The notes: generated by a model not told the origin, from the letters alone. Numbered from the stretch's first letter, positions 1 to 11,846 are shown. The stretch: DNA of 64,000 nucleotides from Phycomyces blakesleeanus NRRL 1555(-) (GCF_001638985.1 NW_017265138.1:1975993-2039992); one strand, 5' to 3'. Translations and numbers: made by a program.

Positions 1-1235
1 AGACGTTGTGTAGTTTTCTTAAGAGTGTCTAAGATACTATCGATAGCTAAATTGTATTAAGTAAACAAGTATTTTCCATTCTCTTTAATGAAATTTATTA
101 TTATTTTTGGTGATCTTTGTTTAGTTGATCCCAAGAGCACTCTAGAAAGGACTGTTTCATACCTTGTCTAATTTCGTCTTGTAATTTGTATCAGCAAGTA
201 AGGGGGCCTTCTAACACGGCTGTTAATATTAAAGTGCACACGGGTTGGAGTTTTGAGGAAAGCACAGGTTTTGTTCGCCTAGTCTGTGATAACTCTTTAT
301 GTTTCATTTCCAATACATATCCCATACAAAACAGTAGATATGGTTAAGAGAGTCAATGATTACATTTGACGTTATCGTTTTGTCAAATTTAGCCCTTCCT
401 CCTTTTTGATAAGGTTTTATTTTGTTTGTTTGGTGAAAAGAGCTTTGATTGTTATCAAAAGAACAAACAAAGCATATCTGGAATGTGCCAGATTAGCAAA
501 AAAACAATACGATACGATATCATTAAATGCCCGTCGTTAAAAATTTTACCGTGTTCCTTGTTCCTTCTTGCTCCCTTACCTCTTTGTTTATATAGACCCA
601 ATATGTAGATACCTTTTATTTTATTTTTCTTGTAGGCTTCAAATAAATAAAAGAAGATATAGAAGAAGAATGGAAAAAGGCAACCGAATTTCCTATTTTG
701 TTTTTGTATTATCAATCTTGCTACACAAAACGAAAAAGGGAATATTAATATGTCCTTGTCAAGATTTTCTTGGTTTTTTTTTTCTTTTTTTTTTCTTATG
801 CTTTGATGTACCTTTATAGCAAAGTTTCTAACCCAAGACTATCAAGAAGAAAGAAGAAGAAGAAGTCTAGGGCAACTAAAGATAAATGTCTAGTGATATT
901 TTGAACCAATCTTTAATTTGTTTCAAAAATTGTGATGATTTCTTATAAATCCAAGAAATAATAATCAAAAGAATTTATCCAATAAAATCTTCCAATCGTC
1001 TCAACTTTGTTTTTGTTTCTAGGTTATAAATCCTGTACGACACATATGATTTAAATCGGTGACTAGTATAATTTTTTTATATTATATTTTATAAAATAAA
1101 AGGAAATTTTATATATATATATATAAATTTTGTTCTTTTAAATTTTTGATTGACGGTTTATTTTTCGCTTTTTACTATTTTTCTTCTTCTTTTCTTTCAG
1201 TCTTATACCTCACTCCCTACTACCACTTACTAGCA
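1..1235. other. AT-rich spacer upstream of carboxypeptidase Y
   Basis: I see no credible gene in this stretch. The open frames are short, lie on both strands, and encode low-complexity or hydrophobic strings typical of AT-rich DNA. The last 200 bases contain a TA run and then a pyrimidine-rich stretch (TTTTTCTTCTTC-like) just before the carboxypeptidase start, which is a common look for a fungal promoter and 5' leader. Confidence 0.6.
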
Positions 1236-3255
1236 ATGCCTTCTATTGCCTCTATTGCAAAATTGGCAATTGGAGCTGCTATTCTGGCAAGCGCTGTTGT
1301 GGCAGAGCCTCAACTTGTACTCCAGCAGCAGGGAGACCTTTCCGCCTCATGGGGCAACGTTCATGATATCCTTCAATCTTCTGTCCAGGGATCCATTGAG
1401 ACCGCCAAGAAGATGTTTGGAGACAAAATCGACGAAGCGCGCCATTCGATCAAAGACTCCTTCAAGGCATTCACCCACCCTGCATTCCCAGAGTACGGCA
1501 TGCGTTACAAGGAACCAGCACTCTGTGACCCTGATGTTCGCCAAGTAAGGATCAAACAAATAAGATTATGTACCTTGGCTAACCAAATAAATAAATGATT
1601 AATTCGTCATTTGTTGCTATTGCTGTAATTAGATCAGTGGTTATCTTGATGTCGATGACGACAAGCACTTTTTCTTCTGGTTCTTTGAGTCCAGAGATAA
1701 GCCTGCAGAAGATCCTTTGGTTCTCTGGTTGAATGGTGGTCCTGGTTGCTCGTCTTTGACTGGTCTTTTCATGGAACTTGGGTAAGTCCGCAGCAATTTT
1801 GATTCATACACTAATACAACCCAACCAACTGATTAACTAATTAACTGAATGACTTGCTCTTTATGTATTTGTATTTTATATAGTCCATGCACTGTCAATC
1901 TTCCTGGCAATGACACCATCCCAAACAAATACTCGTGGAACAACAATGCCAATGTGATCTTCCTTGATCAGGTATACCTTTTTCTTTTTCTTTGTAACAC
2001 AACAATATATTTTTATAAAAACAAGTAAAACTAATATAATACTTTTTGGTTCGAACACAATTCATTGCAGCCAATCAATGTTGGTTACTCTTATGGCTCC
2101 AGAGGTGCATCCAACTCTCTTGCCGCAGCAAAGGATGTTAATGCATTCTTGCAGTTGTTCCTCAAAGAGTTTTCTGGTAAGGATAAACATTTAAGAGACA
2201 TATATATATAGTGTGTGTGTAAATATCTAATATTTAATTATTATTATTATTTTTACAGAATATTCCCACCTTGACTTCCACATCTCGGGTGAATCATGCA
2301 AGTCATCTTTTTCCTCACAAACCCCCCTTTTTAATTTTTTAATTTTTTAATTGTCTAATTATTTTTTATATATAATAATATAGATGCTGGCCATTACATC
2401 CCTGCTATTGCTGGTGTCATCAACCGTCAAAACAACGGAGAATACTTGTCTGCTAGTCTCCAGACCCAAGCATCCACCTTGTCTACCATCAACCTAAAGA
2501 GTCTGTTGATCGGAAACGGTCTGACTGACCCTCTTATCCAGTACAAGTACTATGCCCAGATGGCCTGTGATAACTCGTATGGCCCTACCTTGGACCGCTC
2601 GACTTGCGATCAAATGGAGGCCCAATACCCTGCATGTGCCCGCCTGATCGAGAATTGCTACAAGTCCAAGAGTGTGTTTGCCTGTCTTCCTGCGGCGATG
2701 AAGTGCAACAAGGACCAGATCCAGCCTTACCAGCAGACCGGAAAGAACCCCTATGATGTGCGTGAGGACTGCAAGGGTGGAGGAGGACTCTGCTACGAGA
2801 TCCTCGATAGTGTCCAGACTTACCTCAACCGTGAAGACGTCAAGAAGGCAGTTGGAGCTCAGACTGAATCATACGAGAGTTGCAACATGCAAATCAACTT
2901 CCGTTTCCAGATGGCCGGCGACTGGATGCTTCCCTATGTGAATGAAATCGCTCCTCTTCTGGAGGACAAGATCCGTATTCTCATCTATGCAGGCGATGCA
3001 GACTTCATCTGCAACTGGATGGGTAACAAGGCATGGACCCTTGAGCTGCCCTGGAGTGGCCAGCAGGAGTTCGTCTCGGCAGAAGATGAAGATTGGATCT
3101 CTGAGATCACTGGTGAGAAGGCCGGTGAATTGCGTACCACAGAAGATGGACTTTTTGCTTTCTTGCGTGTTTATGGTGCCGGACACATGGTTCCTTATGA
3201 CCAGCCTGAGCATGGTCTTGACATGCTTAACGGATGGATTCGTGGTTTCCGTTAA
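1236..3255 (+). CDS. PRC1: Vacuolar serine carboxypeptidase (carboxypeptidase Y, S10 family)
   Basis: CDS join(1236..1544, 1633..1781, 1884..1971, 2071..2176, 2259..2297, 2384..3255), 520 aa. The product releases C-terminal amino acids from peptides in the vacuole. Residues 1-21 form a signal peptide and are followed by an amphipathic propeptide. The S10 signatures are present: [10 protein letters not shown] (oxyanion hole), GESYAGHYIP with the catalytic Ser near residue 230, GDADFICNW with the catalytic Asp near 437, and [11 protein letters not shown] with the catalytic His near 498. The ATG at 1236 is chosen because it starts the signal peptide; upstream in-frame sequence begins only with TTG and lies in a pyrimidine-rich leader. 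Intron 5 (2298..2383) must be GC-AG, and it splits the Tyr codon right after the catalytic Ser. Length and motifs match fungal CPY orthologues, so the family is secure. Orthology to yeast PRC1 is inferred. Confidence 0.95.
2298..2383 (+). other. GC-AG intron in the carboxypeptidase gene
   Basis: The exon ends ...GGTGAATCAT and the intron starts GCAAGT; it ends in ATATAG. Only this junction rebuilds the invariant GESYAGHY motif. The nearby GT (GGTGAA) would delete Glu-Ser, including the catalytic serine. This is a direct reading from sequence plus the known family motif. Confidence 0.85.
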
Positions 3256-3602
3256 ACTACAAAATTAAAAAAAAAAGTTTATAGCCAATAAGCTGTACAA
3301 GTAGTACACGTTGATAAATTGTATTTAAATAAATAAATATATAATAAAAGAAGAAGAAGAACAAGATATCATATTTCTCATCCAGAATGTTAGACTCGTA
3401 CCATCTTCCTATATTATTTTTATATAATTATATATATATATATATTTAACCCCCTTTTACTATTGCTTCTCTTTTTCTGAGTAGAAACCAATATATATTT
3501 ATATAAGATGTGTAATAAATAGGGGAATTATATTCCTCTCCTTGGTTCCTTTCTTTTCTAATCATTCTTACTACTATTAGTATTGTTACTGTTGTCGCTA
3601 TA
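3256..3602. other. Spacer between carboxypeptidase and reductase-family gene
   Basis: AT-rich, with AATAAATAAATAT-type poly-A signals just after the carboxypeptidase stop and a TA repeat near 3428-3450. A pyrimidine-rich leader precedes the next ATG. No gene is seen. Confidence 0.6.
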
Positions 3603-4409
3603 ATGGCCTATATCACTTCAATTGGGCTCTACGTACCCGAATGGACTTCTTTTAATGTCGGTCTATTTATCCTGGGCATTTGCCTGTGCTTGAGTGCCGT
3701 CGCAACAGAAACATTAGAGCCGACCCCTTACTCAAAGTTTGGGAATCGACTTGTTGACACAATTCCTACCCGGTGGGCTATGTTGGCCATGTACCTTCCC
3801 AGCCTTTTGGTCTGTGCCCTGCCATTCGATCATCCCCACTGGCCCTTTTCTCGTTTTGAATGGATCCATACCATCACATTCCTCCATTTTTTCAAACGTC
3901 TGATTGAAGTCATCTGGGTCCACCGCTACAGTGGCAAGACCAATATCGTTACCACAGTTATAATCAGCTCCACCTATACGGCCACATCATTTTTTGATCT
4001 ATTGGTTGTCAGCCGAATGCCATCGAGTGTCTTTTCATTCGGCTGGGGTCTTGCTGGCCTGATCCTGGTTATCGTCGGCGAAACGACGAACGGATACCAT
4101 CATTACCTGCTCAGACAGCTCCGTAAAGACATCGTAGACACTAAAAGCAGCACCAGTAGTGCCTATCGACTCCCCCGCGGTGGTTTGTTCGAGTATGCGG
4201 TTGCTCCCCACTACTTTGCCGAGCAATTGACCTACCTTGGGCTGATCTTTCTCAGTCAGAACGTGGTTTCTCTATCGATTAAGTTCTTCCCCATGATTTA
4301 TCTTACTCTCCGAGCAGCTCGCACACATGAATGGTATTATGATAATCTGTTGAAGAGTGAGAAAATCCTGCTGGCTTCTCGCAAGCGTTTGATCCCCTTT
4401 GTATGGTAG
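3603..4409 (+). CDS. Steroid 5-alpha-reductase C-terminal domain membrane protein
   Basis: Single-exon gene, 268 aa. Several hydrophobic segments (about residues 18-36, 60-75, 120-165, 205-235) indicate a polytopic, probably ER, membrane protein. The C-terminal half carries the family signature PRGGLFEYAVAPHYFAE followed by a hydrophobic stretch and a terminal RLIPFVW. The middle contains LHFFKRLIEVIWVHRYSG, typical of NADPH-dependent 3-oxo-steroid 4-dehydrogenases, polyprenol reductases and trans-2-enoyl-CoA reductases. The exact substrate (sterol, polyprenol or enoyl-CoA) cannot be settled from sequence alone. It is shorter than typical enoyl-CoA reductases and lacks their N-terminal ubiquitin-like part. 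It is transcribed away from carboxypeptidase and convergent with the following minus-strand gene, with only about 290 nt between the two stops. Confidence 0.85.
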   Translation: MAYITSIGLYVPEWTSFNVGLFILGICLCLSAVATETLEPTPYSKFGNRLVDTIPTRWAMLAMYLPSLLVCALPFDHPHWPFSRFEWIHTITFLHFFKRLIEVIWVHRYSGKTNIVTTVIISSTYTATSFFDLLVVSRMPSSVFSFGWGLAGLILVIVGETTNGYHHYLLRQLRKDIVDTKSSTSSAYRLPRGGLFEYAVAPHYFAEQLTYLGLIFLSQNVVSLSIKFFPMIYLTLRAARTHEWYYDNLLKSEKILLASRKRLIPFVW

Positions 4410-4701
4410 TTTCATTTATTTATTTTATATATATATATATATATACGTATCAATACTTATACACACATTCACACATTCATATTCGCATTCATATTCATAT
4501 TCATATTAATATACACATACAAACGTCTATATATAATTATTCTGGAATTCAGATTTTATTCTCTCTTTTTTTCTTTACAAAAAATAAAATAACATTTAAA
4601 ACATTTGATACAATGTACAACATTCAAGTCAACAAAGTAACACAATTTACTCGAGGAATTCTCAGTATACATTAATACAAAATATAATATATAATAAAAG
4701 A

Positions 4702-6313
4702 TCATACGGATACATACACAACTCTCAATATCTCGGCTACAATATCAGCCGACGTGAGATGAGTAGATGATAATCTTAGGCGATGACCAAACACCTTTTC
4801 AGCTGCAATGCTAACTAGATCTGGCGTGAGGTAATCTCTTCCAAATATCACAGCCAAAGACCTTTTGTTTTGTTTTTTACATAAAGTATGGTAAAAAAAT
4901 ATACATATAAAAAAAAGTTTATTTATCTATATGTATATATTTTTTTTTGTATATTGGTATCTTTACTATTAAACTTACTTTGTAACAAGAACTAATTCTT
5001 GAGAAGCACGAGCTGTTAGTCCACCAATAACCAAAGGATGTGTTCGTACACCCACTACAATATCCCGAATGTAACGAGAGATGTCAATATCAATATGAAC
5101 TTCCGCTGCTCGGTCTCCCAACTGTTTTATTTCTTCCGATTTTACAAGTGCTGCTCGTCTGCCCAAGTGGAATCGACCAGAGCTTGGAAGTGTTTGGGTT
5201 GATTCACCAATTGTATAACTAACAAAAATACGATCCAACTTTTTTTTTTTAAAAAAATAAATAAATATATATTAATTTTTGCAAATTACTCACCAATTGA
5301 GCTGATATTAAGCTATGGTTGTAGTCTTGAGGCAAGACAATCAATAGAAAGAATGGTCTAGGAAGATTGTAGCGAGTATTGGCCAAGTTGAGTTCCTTGG
5401 TCACTACCAACTATAATAAACCAAAGAAAAAAACAATTAGAACTCAGATATAGACACAGGCAACAGGTACATTATAGAAGCAAAATGAAAAAAAAAAAGA
5501 ATCAGAAAAAAGAATCCGGTTCTATAGATGCTTTTGTCTCTCTGTCCTTGTTTCAATTTACCTCCAAGAGAGCAGCTTGAATGATTGGATTGGCTTGATC
5601 TAAAGACTGAACAATCATACACTGCGGTAATCGATTTATCTGAGGCCGTTTAGGTTCCTCAGCTTCCCATCGATCCCCTCTAGATCCCATCTGTTGTCTT
5701 TTTGCCATCCGTTCTCGTTTCATTGACAATGTAAAATCTACTGGACTAATAGGGTGAATTGGTGTATCCAGGTCTTCTTCAGATGTCTATACACACACAC
5801 ACGCACACACATGTGTGTGAGTTTAAGAGAGAAAATAGGTATCAATGCACAAATCTAATATATTAGCATAAACCCCTTTTTTCTTTCTACCTTGTGATGC
5901 TTTTGTGGGTCACGAGACGTACTTGGTGCCTTTGGATGAAAATGTTCTTCATCTTGAGTAGATTGAAACAGAGCTTGGATGAGATCAGCCGAGGATTGAT
6001 TGGCATGACAAGTGATGTTTGCAGTAGTGAATCCAAACAGACAACGACAGATCTATATCAATACCAATATAAAAAAAATTGTTTTGGTTGGAATCTACCA
6101 TCTGTAGTCAATGTTGTTCTTGCAAACCTGTGTTGCCATGTGTGCGACTTCAGGTAGACGATGAGAAGGTGTTGTTAGGATTGCATGCTTGTCTCTGCCG
6201 GACATTAGGCACAGTAATACAGATATAAACAAGTCATGACTAAATGAAAATCCAGTCTGTCGTTTGAGTAGAGTCATTCGTTGCTTAATCCATTCTTTGG
6301 ATGAATGCGACAT
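4702..6313 (-). CDS. MoxR/ChlI-like AAA-family protein, degenerate Walker A
   Basis: CDS complement(join(4702..4861, 4979..5238, 5294..5410, 5562..5786, 5891..6052, 6128..6313)), 369 aa, all junctions in phase. The C-terminal part (about residues 270-369) resembles the lid of MoxR/magnesium-chelatase AAA+ proteins: ...GLTARASQELVLVTKSLA followed by GRDYLTPDLVSIAAEKVFGHRLR. The middle contains FFLLIVLPQDYNHSLISAQ then LLDRIF, resembling the sensor/arginine-finger region. The N-terminus has SGRDKHAILTTPSHRLPEVA where a P-loop would be expected, but no GxxGxGKT/S is present, so ATP binding may be lost. A hydrophilic insertion (about residues 100-170) separates the halves. The first intron donor (GTTTGC) is weak, so that junction is the least certain. 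The product is probably a fungal AAA-related protein of unknown role; I do not recognise a named orthologue. Confidence 0.65.
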
Positions 6314-6610
6314 TAAAGACCAAATAAAGAATTAAAATCAAAAAGAGAATAAATGATGTTTCAATTTCAAGTTGATTTTCAATATATCTAATCTAATTAT
6401 ATAATATATTTATTTAATTTATTTATTTATGCTCGGATTGCATTAAATAAGGGATATTTTTTTTTTCTTTATTTCTTTGGCTATTTAATAGATTCTTTGT
6501 TTTTTTTTGAATTCCTTTATTCTTTTGCATTTTCATTTCTTCTTCTTCTCAAGACATATACTCTTAATTGTCATCATAGCCTAACCTTTGGAATATTTGA
6601 TAACTTGATA
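6314..6610. promoter_or_regulatory. Divergent promoter region
   Basis: About 300 nt separate the start codons of the minus-strand AAA-family gene and the plus-strand 77-aa gene. The stretch is AT-rich with poly-T runs (6450-6510) and a TTCTTCTTCTTCTC leader. A shared bidirectional promoter is inferred from layout only. Confidence 0.4.
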
Positions 6611-7041
6611 ATGCCCAAGGGAACTATTATATCACCAAAATTCTGGTAAATAACCCACTTGAAGATAGAGTGTAAAAGGTGATTTTTCTCAAAGATATAA
6701 AAACCTGGCCTAGGGTACTTCCGGTTTTATTGGTTAGTGGTGCGGCCTTGATATCTAGGTCCAAAACATCGCCGGTCCAGCCAAATAATTATGTTCTGTC
6801 AGGAGAAAAACTTGGTGACCAAGAAACCCTTGAGCGTGTTAGAAAAGATTGGAGAAAGCGTAATAATGGTATTGGATTACGCGATGTAGAGTAAGTTTTC
6901 CCTTTTTTCTTCTTCTTCTTTTTATTATTATTATCACCCACAGCCAAGGCTCCCCAATTCATTCCCGAGGAAAATGGCCTGTTAATTTTTCATGATTTAC
7001 TAAATATATTCCTTTGTAGTCGTAGTGGTGGAGGTGTCTAG
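6611..7041 (+). CDS. Small membrane-anchored protein of unknown function (77 aa)
   Basis: CDS join(6611..6645, 6714..6890, 7020..7041). The first exon reads MPKGTIISPKFW, and splicing to the acceptor at 6713 continues WVLPVLLVSGAALISRSK, one hydrophobic segment. A charged tail follows, ending KDWRKRNNGIGLRDV-D-RSGGGV. The last exon is 22 nt. Both introns have good ends (GTAAAT/TAG and GTAAGT/TAG) and keep phase, which supports a real gene despite its size. The topology (short N-terminus, one transmembrane segment near residues 12-28, basic soluble tail) is common for small mitochondrial inner-membrane or assembly proteins, but that is inference. I cannot name the family. Confidence 0.6.
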
Positions 7042-7253
7042 GAAACACAGATATCTATATATACTTTAAGTCCTTTCTTCTTTTACTTTTACTTTTTCTT
7101 TTACTTTACTCCAAAGAGAAAAATGTATGTTATCTGTGTTTACAAATTCACAATAGTATGTCTATAAAATGCGAAATGAAAAACAATTAGAAATGCACGA
7201 CCCATTTTTCAGATGTATCTATATATGTACATTTATATGTACGAGGGTCTTAA

Positions 7254-8236
7254 TTACCTTAATTCCTCAATATTGTCCATATCCAATAATACTAACCAAA
7301 AGAATACATTTAGTACATACATTACATATCTAAAAAAATTTGAAACAATAAATGAAACCAAATGAAATTTACCAAGATCTCTCTTTGTCAATGGCTTCTT
7401 TGTCAATGGGCATGTATTGCGTTTTCCTTCCCAGCTTGTCAAGCATCGCACCCAGCTATCATATCTATTCATTATAGTCATTGTTTAATAAAGATTAAAG
7501 TCATTAAATGCATTTATATATATGTATATATCTTTTTGGTTATCTTACCCCATAACATGCCCGTATTTAGACAGAGCTGGTTTCACAACTTCTTCAAGTG
7601 TGATCGGATCAATGAAACCAGGCAAAGGATGATTCTCAGCCACAGAACCATCCTCATCATCCTCATCCTCATCATTATTATCATCCTCATCCTCATTATT
7701 ATCATTACGCTTATGTTTCTTGGTATCAAATGAAGCCTTCCATGTGTAGGATGAAGAATCTACCAACCCTGCCGCAATAGCTGCAGCCGTAGGTCGTCTA
7801 CGTCGCTTACTTTGGCGCCGTGTAATAGTAGGCTGTGTCTGAGCAGGCTTTCTTTTTGCTGATGATCGTCTTGATGCTGCTCCGGATTTACCCTCCCCAC
7901 CCTCATCATAGTCATCGCTGTCCTGTTCTTCTTCAGATGACGATGTTTCTGTTTCTGATTCTGTATCATACAATGCACGGCGCCTTTTCTTCTTTTGAGT
8001 AAGGTCAACTGGTGGAGCTGTAGAACGTGTGATACGTTTGACTGGGCCAGTATCTTGAACTGGTTCTGGAGCTGGAGCTGGAGCAGGTGCTGGTTTTTTA
8101 GTACGGCGTCCTGGTGTAGACTTTGGAGTAACCTTGGGAATGGTACTTGTATTATTATTACTATTACTATTATTACTGTTACTGTTACTACTACTGTTAC
8201 TACTACTACTACTACTACTACTACTGACATTAGTAT

Positions 8237-8271
<35 letters not shown>

Positions 8272-10413
8272 CTATTGCTAGAAGTAGCAAGAGATGTGGA
8301 TATAGAAGAGGTAGAGGGTTTTGGAGAAGTCACAGACTCTGATTCATCAGAAACACTTTCGACTGGTTTGTTGTGTGTTCTAAATCCCTTTTCAATGTGT
8401 CCCGTGGAGGTCTTTTTGTCAAAAAGATAGTGTGATTTTCCACGCTCGTCAATAACGTAGTTTGGGTCCTTGATCTTCTTGGTTTCAACCAGCAGTCGAT
8501 AATAATTAGAGCACTAGGTGTATGCATAAGAGTGCAAATGTGAGTCTATAGCTATGTGCGATTTTGGGGAGATCAAGGCTTCTGTAAATTGATTGGAATT
8601 TTCTGTGCCTTACTTGATAACCAACTCTACCAGGAATTTTGATTGAAAAGATACCCCATTGACCATTAGCCCCCACCTCATCCAATCGTTGATGAAACAA
8701 TTTCTTCTCAAACTAGATATTGATATCGATATTAGTATTGATAATAAAAGGGTGTTAATGAGTTTGACAGCTCTTATGTATGATATCTTTTGATCAATTA
8801 ATAATTCTTCTCTCTCTTTCTTCACTTGCCTCCGTCCATTGTCCTTTGCGCTGTATTTCTCCAGGAGCATTGAAGCGATAATAATAACTGTTTGGATTCT
8901 GGTCAATCATCTGATAAGCCCTAATTCTTGCGTGTGACCACCCTTCAAATGCTTTTTCTGGATCAACATTATGGTTCTGGACTTGCTGAAGTGCTTCGTC
9001 TAGTCCCAATCGACCTCCCATTCGATATTGCCTATATACATATATATTAATTTAATTTAATTTAATTTAATTTAATTTAATTTAATTTAATTAGATTTAA
9101 TTTAATATAAGGTATTTTCTATATAATATGTAGGTTGCTTCTAGCTCGTTCTATATACTTTTTGGCAATATCTGTTGCTGTCTTTTTGAGTGTCTCGGAT
9201 CGTTTCTTGATTAATTGTTGATAGGCTACCCTTTGAGCAGCATTCATGCTAGGAGCTATAAGTAAAGGACATGAATATCATAATTATAAAGATCTATCTA
9301 TCTCTCTCTCTCACTCTCTCTTTATATTTTTATATATTATATTGTATTATATAACCATATATACTGTGTGTGTGTGTGTTACCTGTCTCTTGTTTGATAT
9401 GGTGGTAGTTTGATGCAACTGTCTTTCTAATCTCAGTCAAATACTCTGGCTTTGTAAGACGATAGATCACCTCATCCTTGCAGAAGAAACAAACAAACAA
9501 ACAAACAAACAAAAAGCTTATTATTGAGCCATAGAAAGAATATATACACACACACACACACACAAACCTCATCCTGGTTACAATCCTGGAGCATTTCTGT
9601 GATTTCCTCTTCGTTCACATGATCAAACATTTGTCGGATTTTGACAGACTTGCGATTCTTTTCACGCCTTTCAAACTCTGCGAATTTCCGCTGCTGAAGG
9701 GCAACGCGTTGGGCGATAATGTCGCGCTCTTCTTCTGTAACTTCTTCACTAAAAAAACTCTGTTTGCGAACCGTCTCTATCTTTTGACTACCAAAGAAAA
9801 AGTAAAAGAGGCAGGTTAATTGATAATTATTACTAAATTTTTTTTTGTTGTTGTTGACAGAATATCGTACTTTTCGAATAGACTTTGAAGTGACTCCTGA
9901 CCATCTTTATTGACAGTATCAATTGTCAAAGGACCTTGTTTGTGATCTCTGAGGCGTTGCTGTTGTCCAGATATCAGTCTTTTTGTTTTTTTTTTCAAAA
10001 AAGAAGAGAGCAAGTGTAAAGACAAAATGGTGCTCTTACTAATACTGAGGCAACACGAATACAATCTGGTATCTTGACACAACTCCAGTGTATCCTTTGC
10101 TTTTTAGGGACTGGTGTTGATCTTGGGCTGCATTCCATAGAGTCTCCAAGACAGGCTTCAAAAATACAATAGAGAGAGAGAGAGAAAGATATTGATAACG
10201 AGTTTTATTATTATCATTGTTGTTATTTGTTATTAATTACTAGTATTATTTATACACACTGACAGACCCCATTTTGACTTTCAAAAGAAGAAAGGAAGAA
10301 AGGGTGGAGTATAGAGTGCAAGATGGTCTTCTACCTTCGATAAAGAACTTTGACTTGAGTTGCTTCTCGTCTGAAAAAGAAGGATCTGATTTCCTACTAG
10401 TACGTGGTGGCAT
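7254..10413 (-). CDS. Myb/SANT and U-box domain protein
   Basis: CDS complement(join(7254..7291, 7373..7464, 7549..8513, 8614..8712, 8830..9031, 9159..9255, 9383..9476, 9568..9787, 9871..9959, 10040..10155, 10335..10413)), 696 aa. A CUE-like helical region lies near residues 112-178 (MFDHVNEEEITEMLQDCN). A SANT/Myb repeat lies near 290-350 (GQWTE, then FEKKLFHQRLDEVGANGQWG, GRVGYQCSNYYRLL). A long Ser/Thr/Asn/Glu/Asp-rich disordered region follows. A U-box-like domain closes the protein (about 633-690: PGFIDPITLEEVVKPALS, GYDSW, NTCPLTKKPLTKRDLV). This suggests a chromatin- or DNA-associated protein with possible E3 ligase function. Intron 7 (8713..8829) must be GC-AG to keep WTE-FEKK in frame. 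The acceptor of exon 3 (9959) is the least certain; 9978 is an alternative that breaks phase. The protein is not assigned to a named gene. Confidence 0.75.
8130..8290 (-). repeat. Trinucleotide microsatellite coding for Ser/Thr/Asn runs
   Basis: Runs of ACT/AGT-type triplets (strings of ACTACTACT and AGTAGTAGT on the plus strand) encode poly-Thr, poly-Ser and Asn-rich tracts inside the large exon of the Myb/U-box gene. Such tracts mutate by slippage, so tract length probably varies between isolates. Confidence 0.85.
8713..8829 (-). other. GC-AG intron inside the SANT domain
   Basis: On the minus strand the exon ends ACGGAG and the intron begins GCAAGTG, ending ATCTAG. The junction gives GQWTE-FEKKLF, a standard SANT core. 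The nearby GT donor (GCAA/GTGAAG) leads to a stop within two codons after splicing. Confidence 0.8.
9041..9112. repeat. (TTTAA)n microsatellite in an intron
   Basis: About twelve TTTAA/TTAAT units lie inside the intron between exons 6 and 7 of the Myb/U-box gene. It is a simple pentanucleotide repeat with no coding potential. Confidence 0.9.
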
Positions 10414-11846
10414 TTCTCCAAAGAGCTTAAAAAGGCAAAAGGGAAAAGGGATAAAAAAGAAAAGAGAGATGAAAGGGGAAAGAGAGAAAGAGAGAGAAAA
10501 AGAAGAGGGCTCATTTTCATCGGGGGGGCTCTCCTTATTCATTCATATATATTTATATATGAGTTTGTTTTTTAGTGATTATGCCCATGCCCAAAAAAAT
10601 AATAAATTATTATTCTTTTTGCCTTTCGGGTTACACATACATACATCCGGGAGGCACAGATGAAGAAAATTATAGATGGTGTTACGTTCAAAATTCCTAA
10701 TTTATGCGCTACAAAATCCCAGTAAGAAGAATGATACAATTCTATATATCCTGTACTATTGAAACAAGACCAAGCCTTCTATTAGACTCTGATTATTCAA
10801 GGCTATAAAGAAAAGATAATTTATCTGTAATCACTAATGGTTCTAATGGTGCTATAATATCTGCTCATCTCCATACTCAGAAACACTAATGGCATATCTT
10901 ATTGTTCCCTAGACAAAATTGAACCCAGACACCTGTTGCCACATCATTATAAACAATGTTGAAAATTGGGTATATAGAATAGGAGTCCAATAGAGAAAAT
11001 GATCCGATTCTTTTAATACTTACTGTATTGCACTATATGATTTTATGGATAAGGAGAGAACAAGAATTGACATTGGACGTGTCATTCGAATCAAATAATT
11101 CCAATCTTAGACGACTGGCTATGATCTTTATCGTCCAGACCTGTCTTGTTTTCATAGATTCGACTTTTCATATATATATATATATATACATATTAATGAA
11201 CTACTCTGTAGAGTATTGGGGCACGTTGTTTCAAGAATTTAGACCATGGAATTGCTTGAAAATGATTCCATTTGATTAATCATGGTATTCAGTTAGTCAT
11301 TGTCAAGTACACACATGTATCAAATAAGGGAATCATTCACTAGGCACTACTACCAAAGACATACTCAATAATCTAACTCACAAACCAAGATACTATCTCT
11401 TTTTATATGTATATATATATGTATATTTGTGGGTTTCATGATTATCATTATTTCTTCTTTCCTTGATTTAGGGGTCAACAACTTGCTCTGTCCTTGTGCA
11501 TACCGGAATGCAATAAAGTTCAAATTGGGGTACCCAGTAGTGATTAATCTACTTTATTAAAAATAATATATGTATATGTATATGTATATGCTTTGGATAC
11601 TTGCCTAGGCTTATGTGACAAACTACTAGTCGTATGTGAATAACCAATCTCTAAATAATAGTACCAATATCACTACCTGAACAATAACAATAATAAAATA
11701 AAACTTGCACCCCTTCCCTGTCTTTTTATTTTATTTTATTTTATTTTATTTTTTACTTCAGTCTCTCTCTCTTTTTATTATTATTATTATTATTATTTAA
11801 TTACCATTTCTTACTCTATCCACTCATTTATATACGAATAATCAAA
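10414..11846. other. Long AT-rich spacer, no gene seen
   Basis: The stretch lies between the divergent Myb/U-box gene and the 613-aa ORF. It contains purine-rich DNA near 10430-10510 (GAAAAGGG/GAGAAAGAG) that may be the leader of the minus-strand gene, TA runs, and an ATTTT repeat near 11728. The small open frames have no recognisable motif. It probably contains both promoters. Confidence 0.55.

Noticed and set aside
10430..10520. Lys/Glu- and Arg-rich plus-strand frame opposite the Myb/U-box start
   Set aside because: It is a purine-rich leader (GAAAAGGG/GAGAAAGAG) of the minus-strand gene; the frame has no motif.
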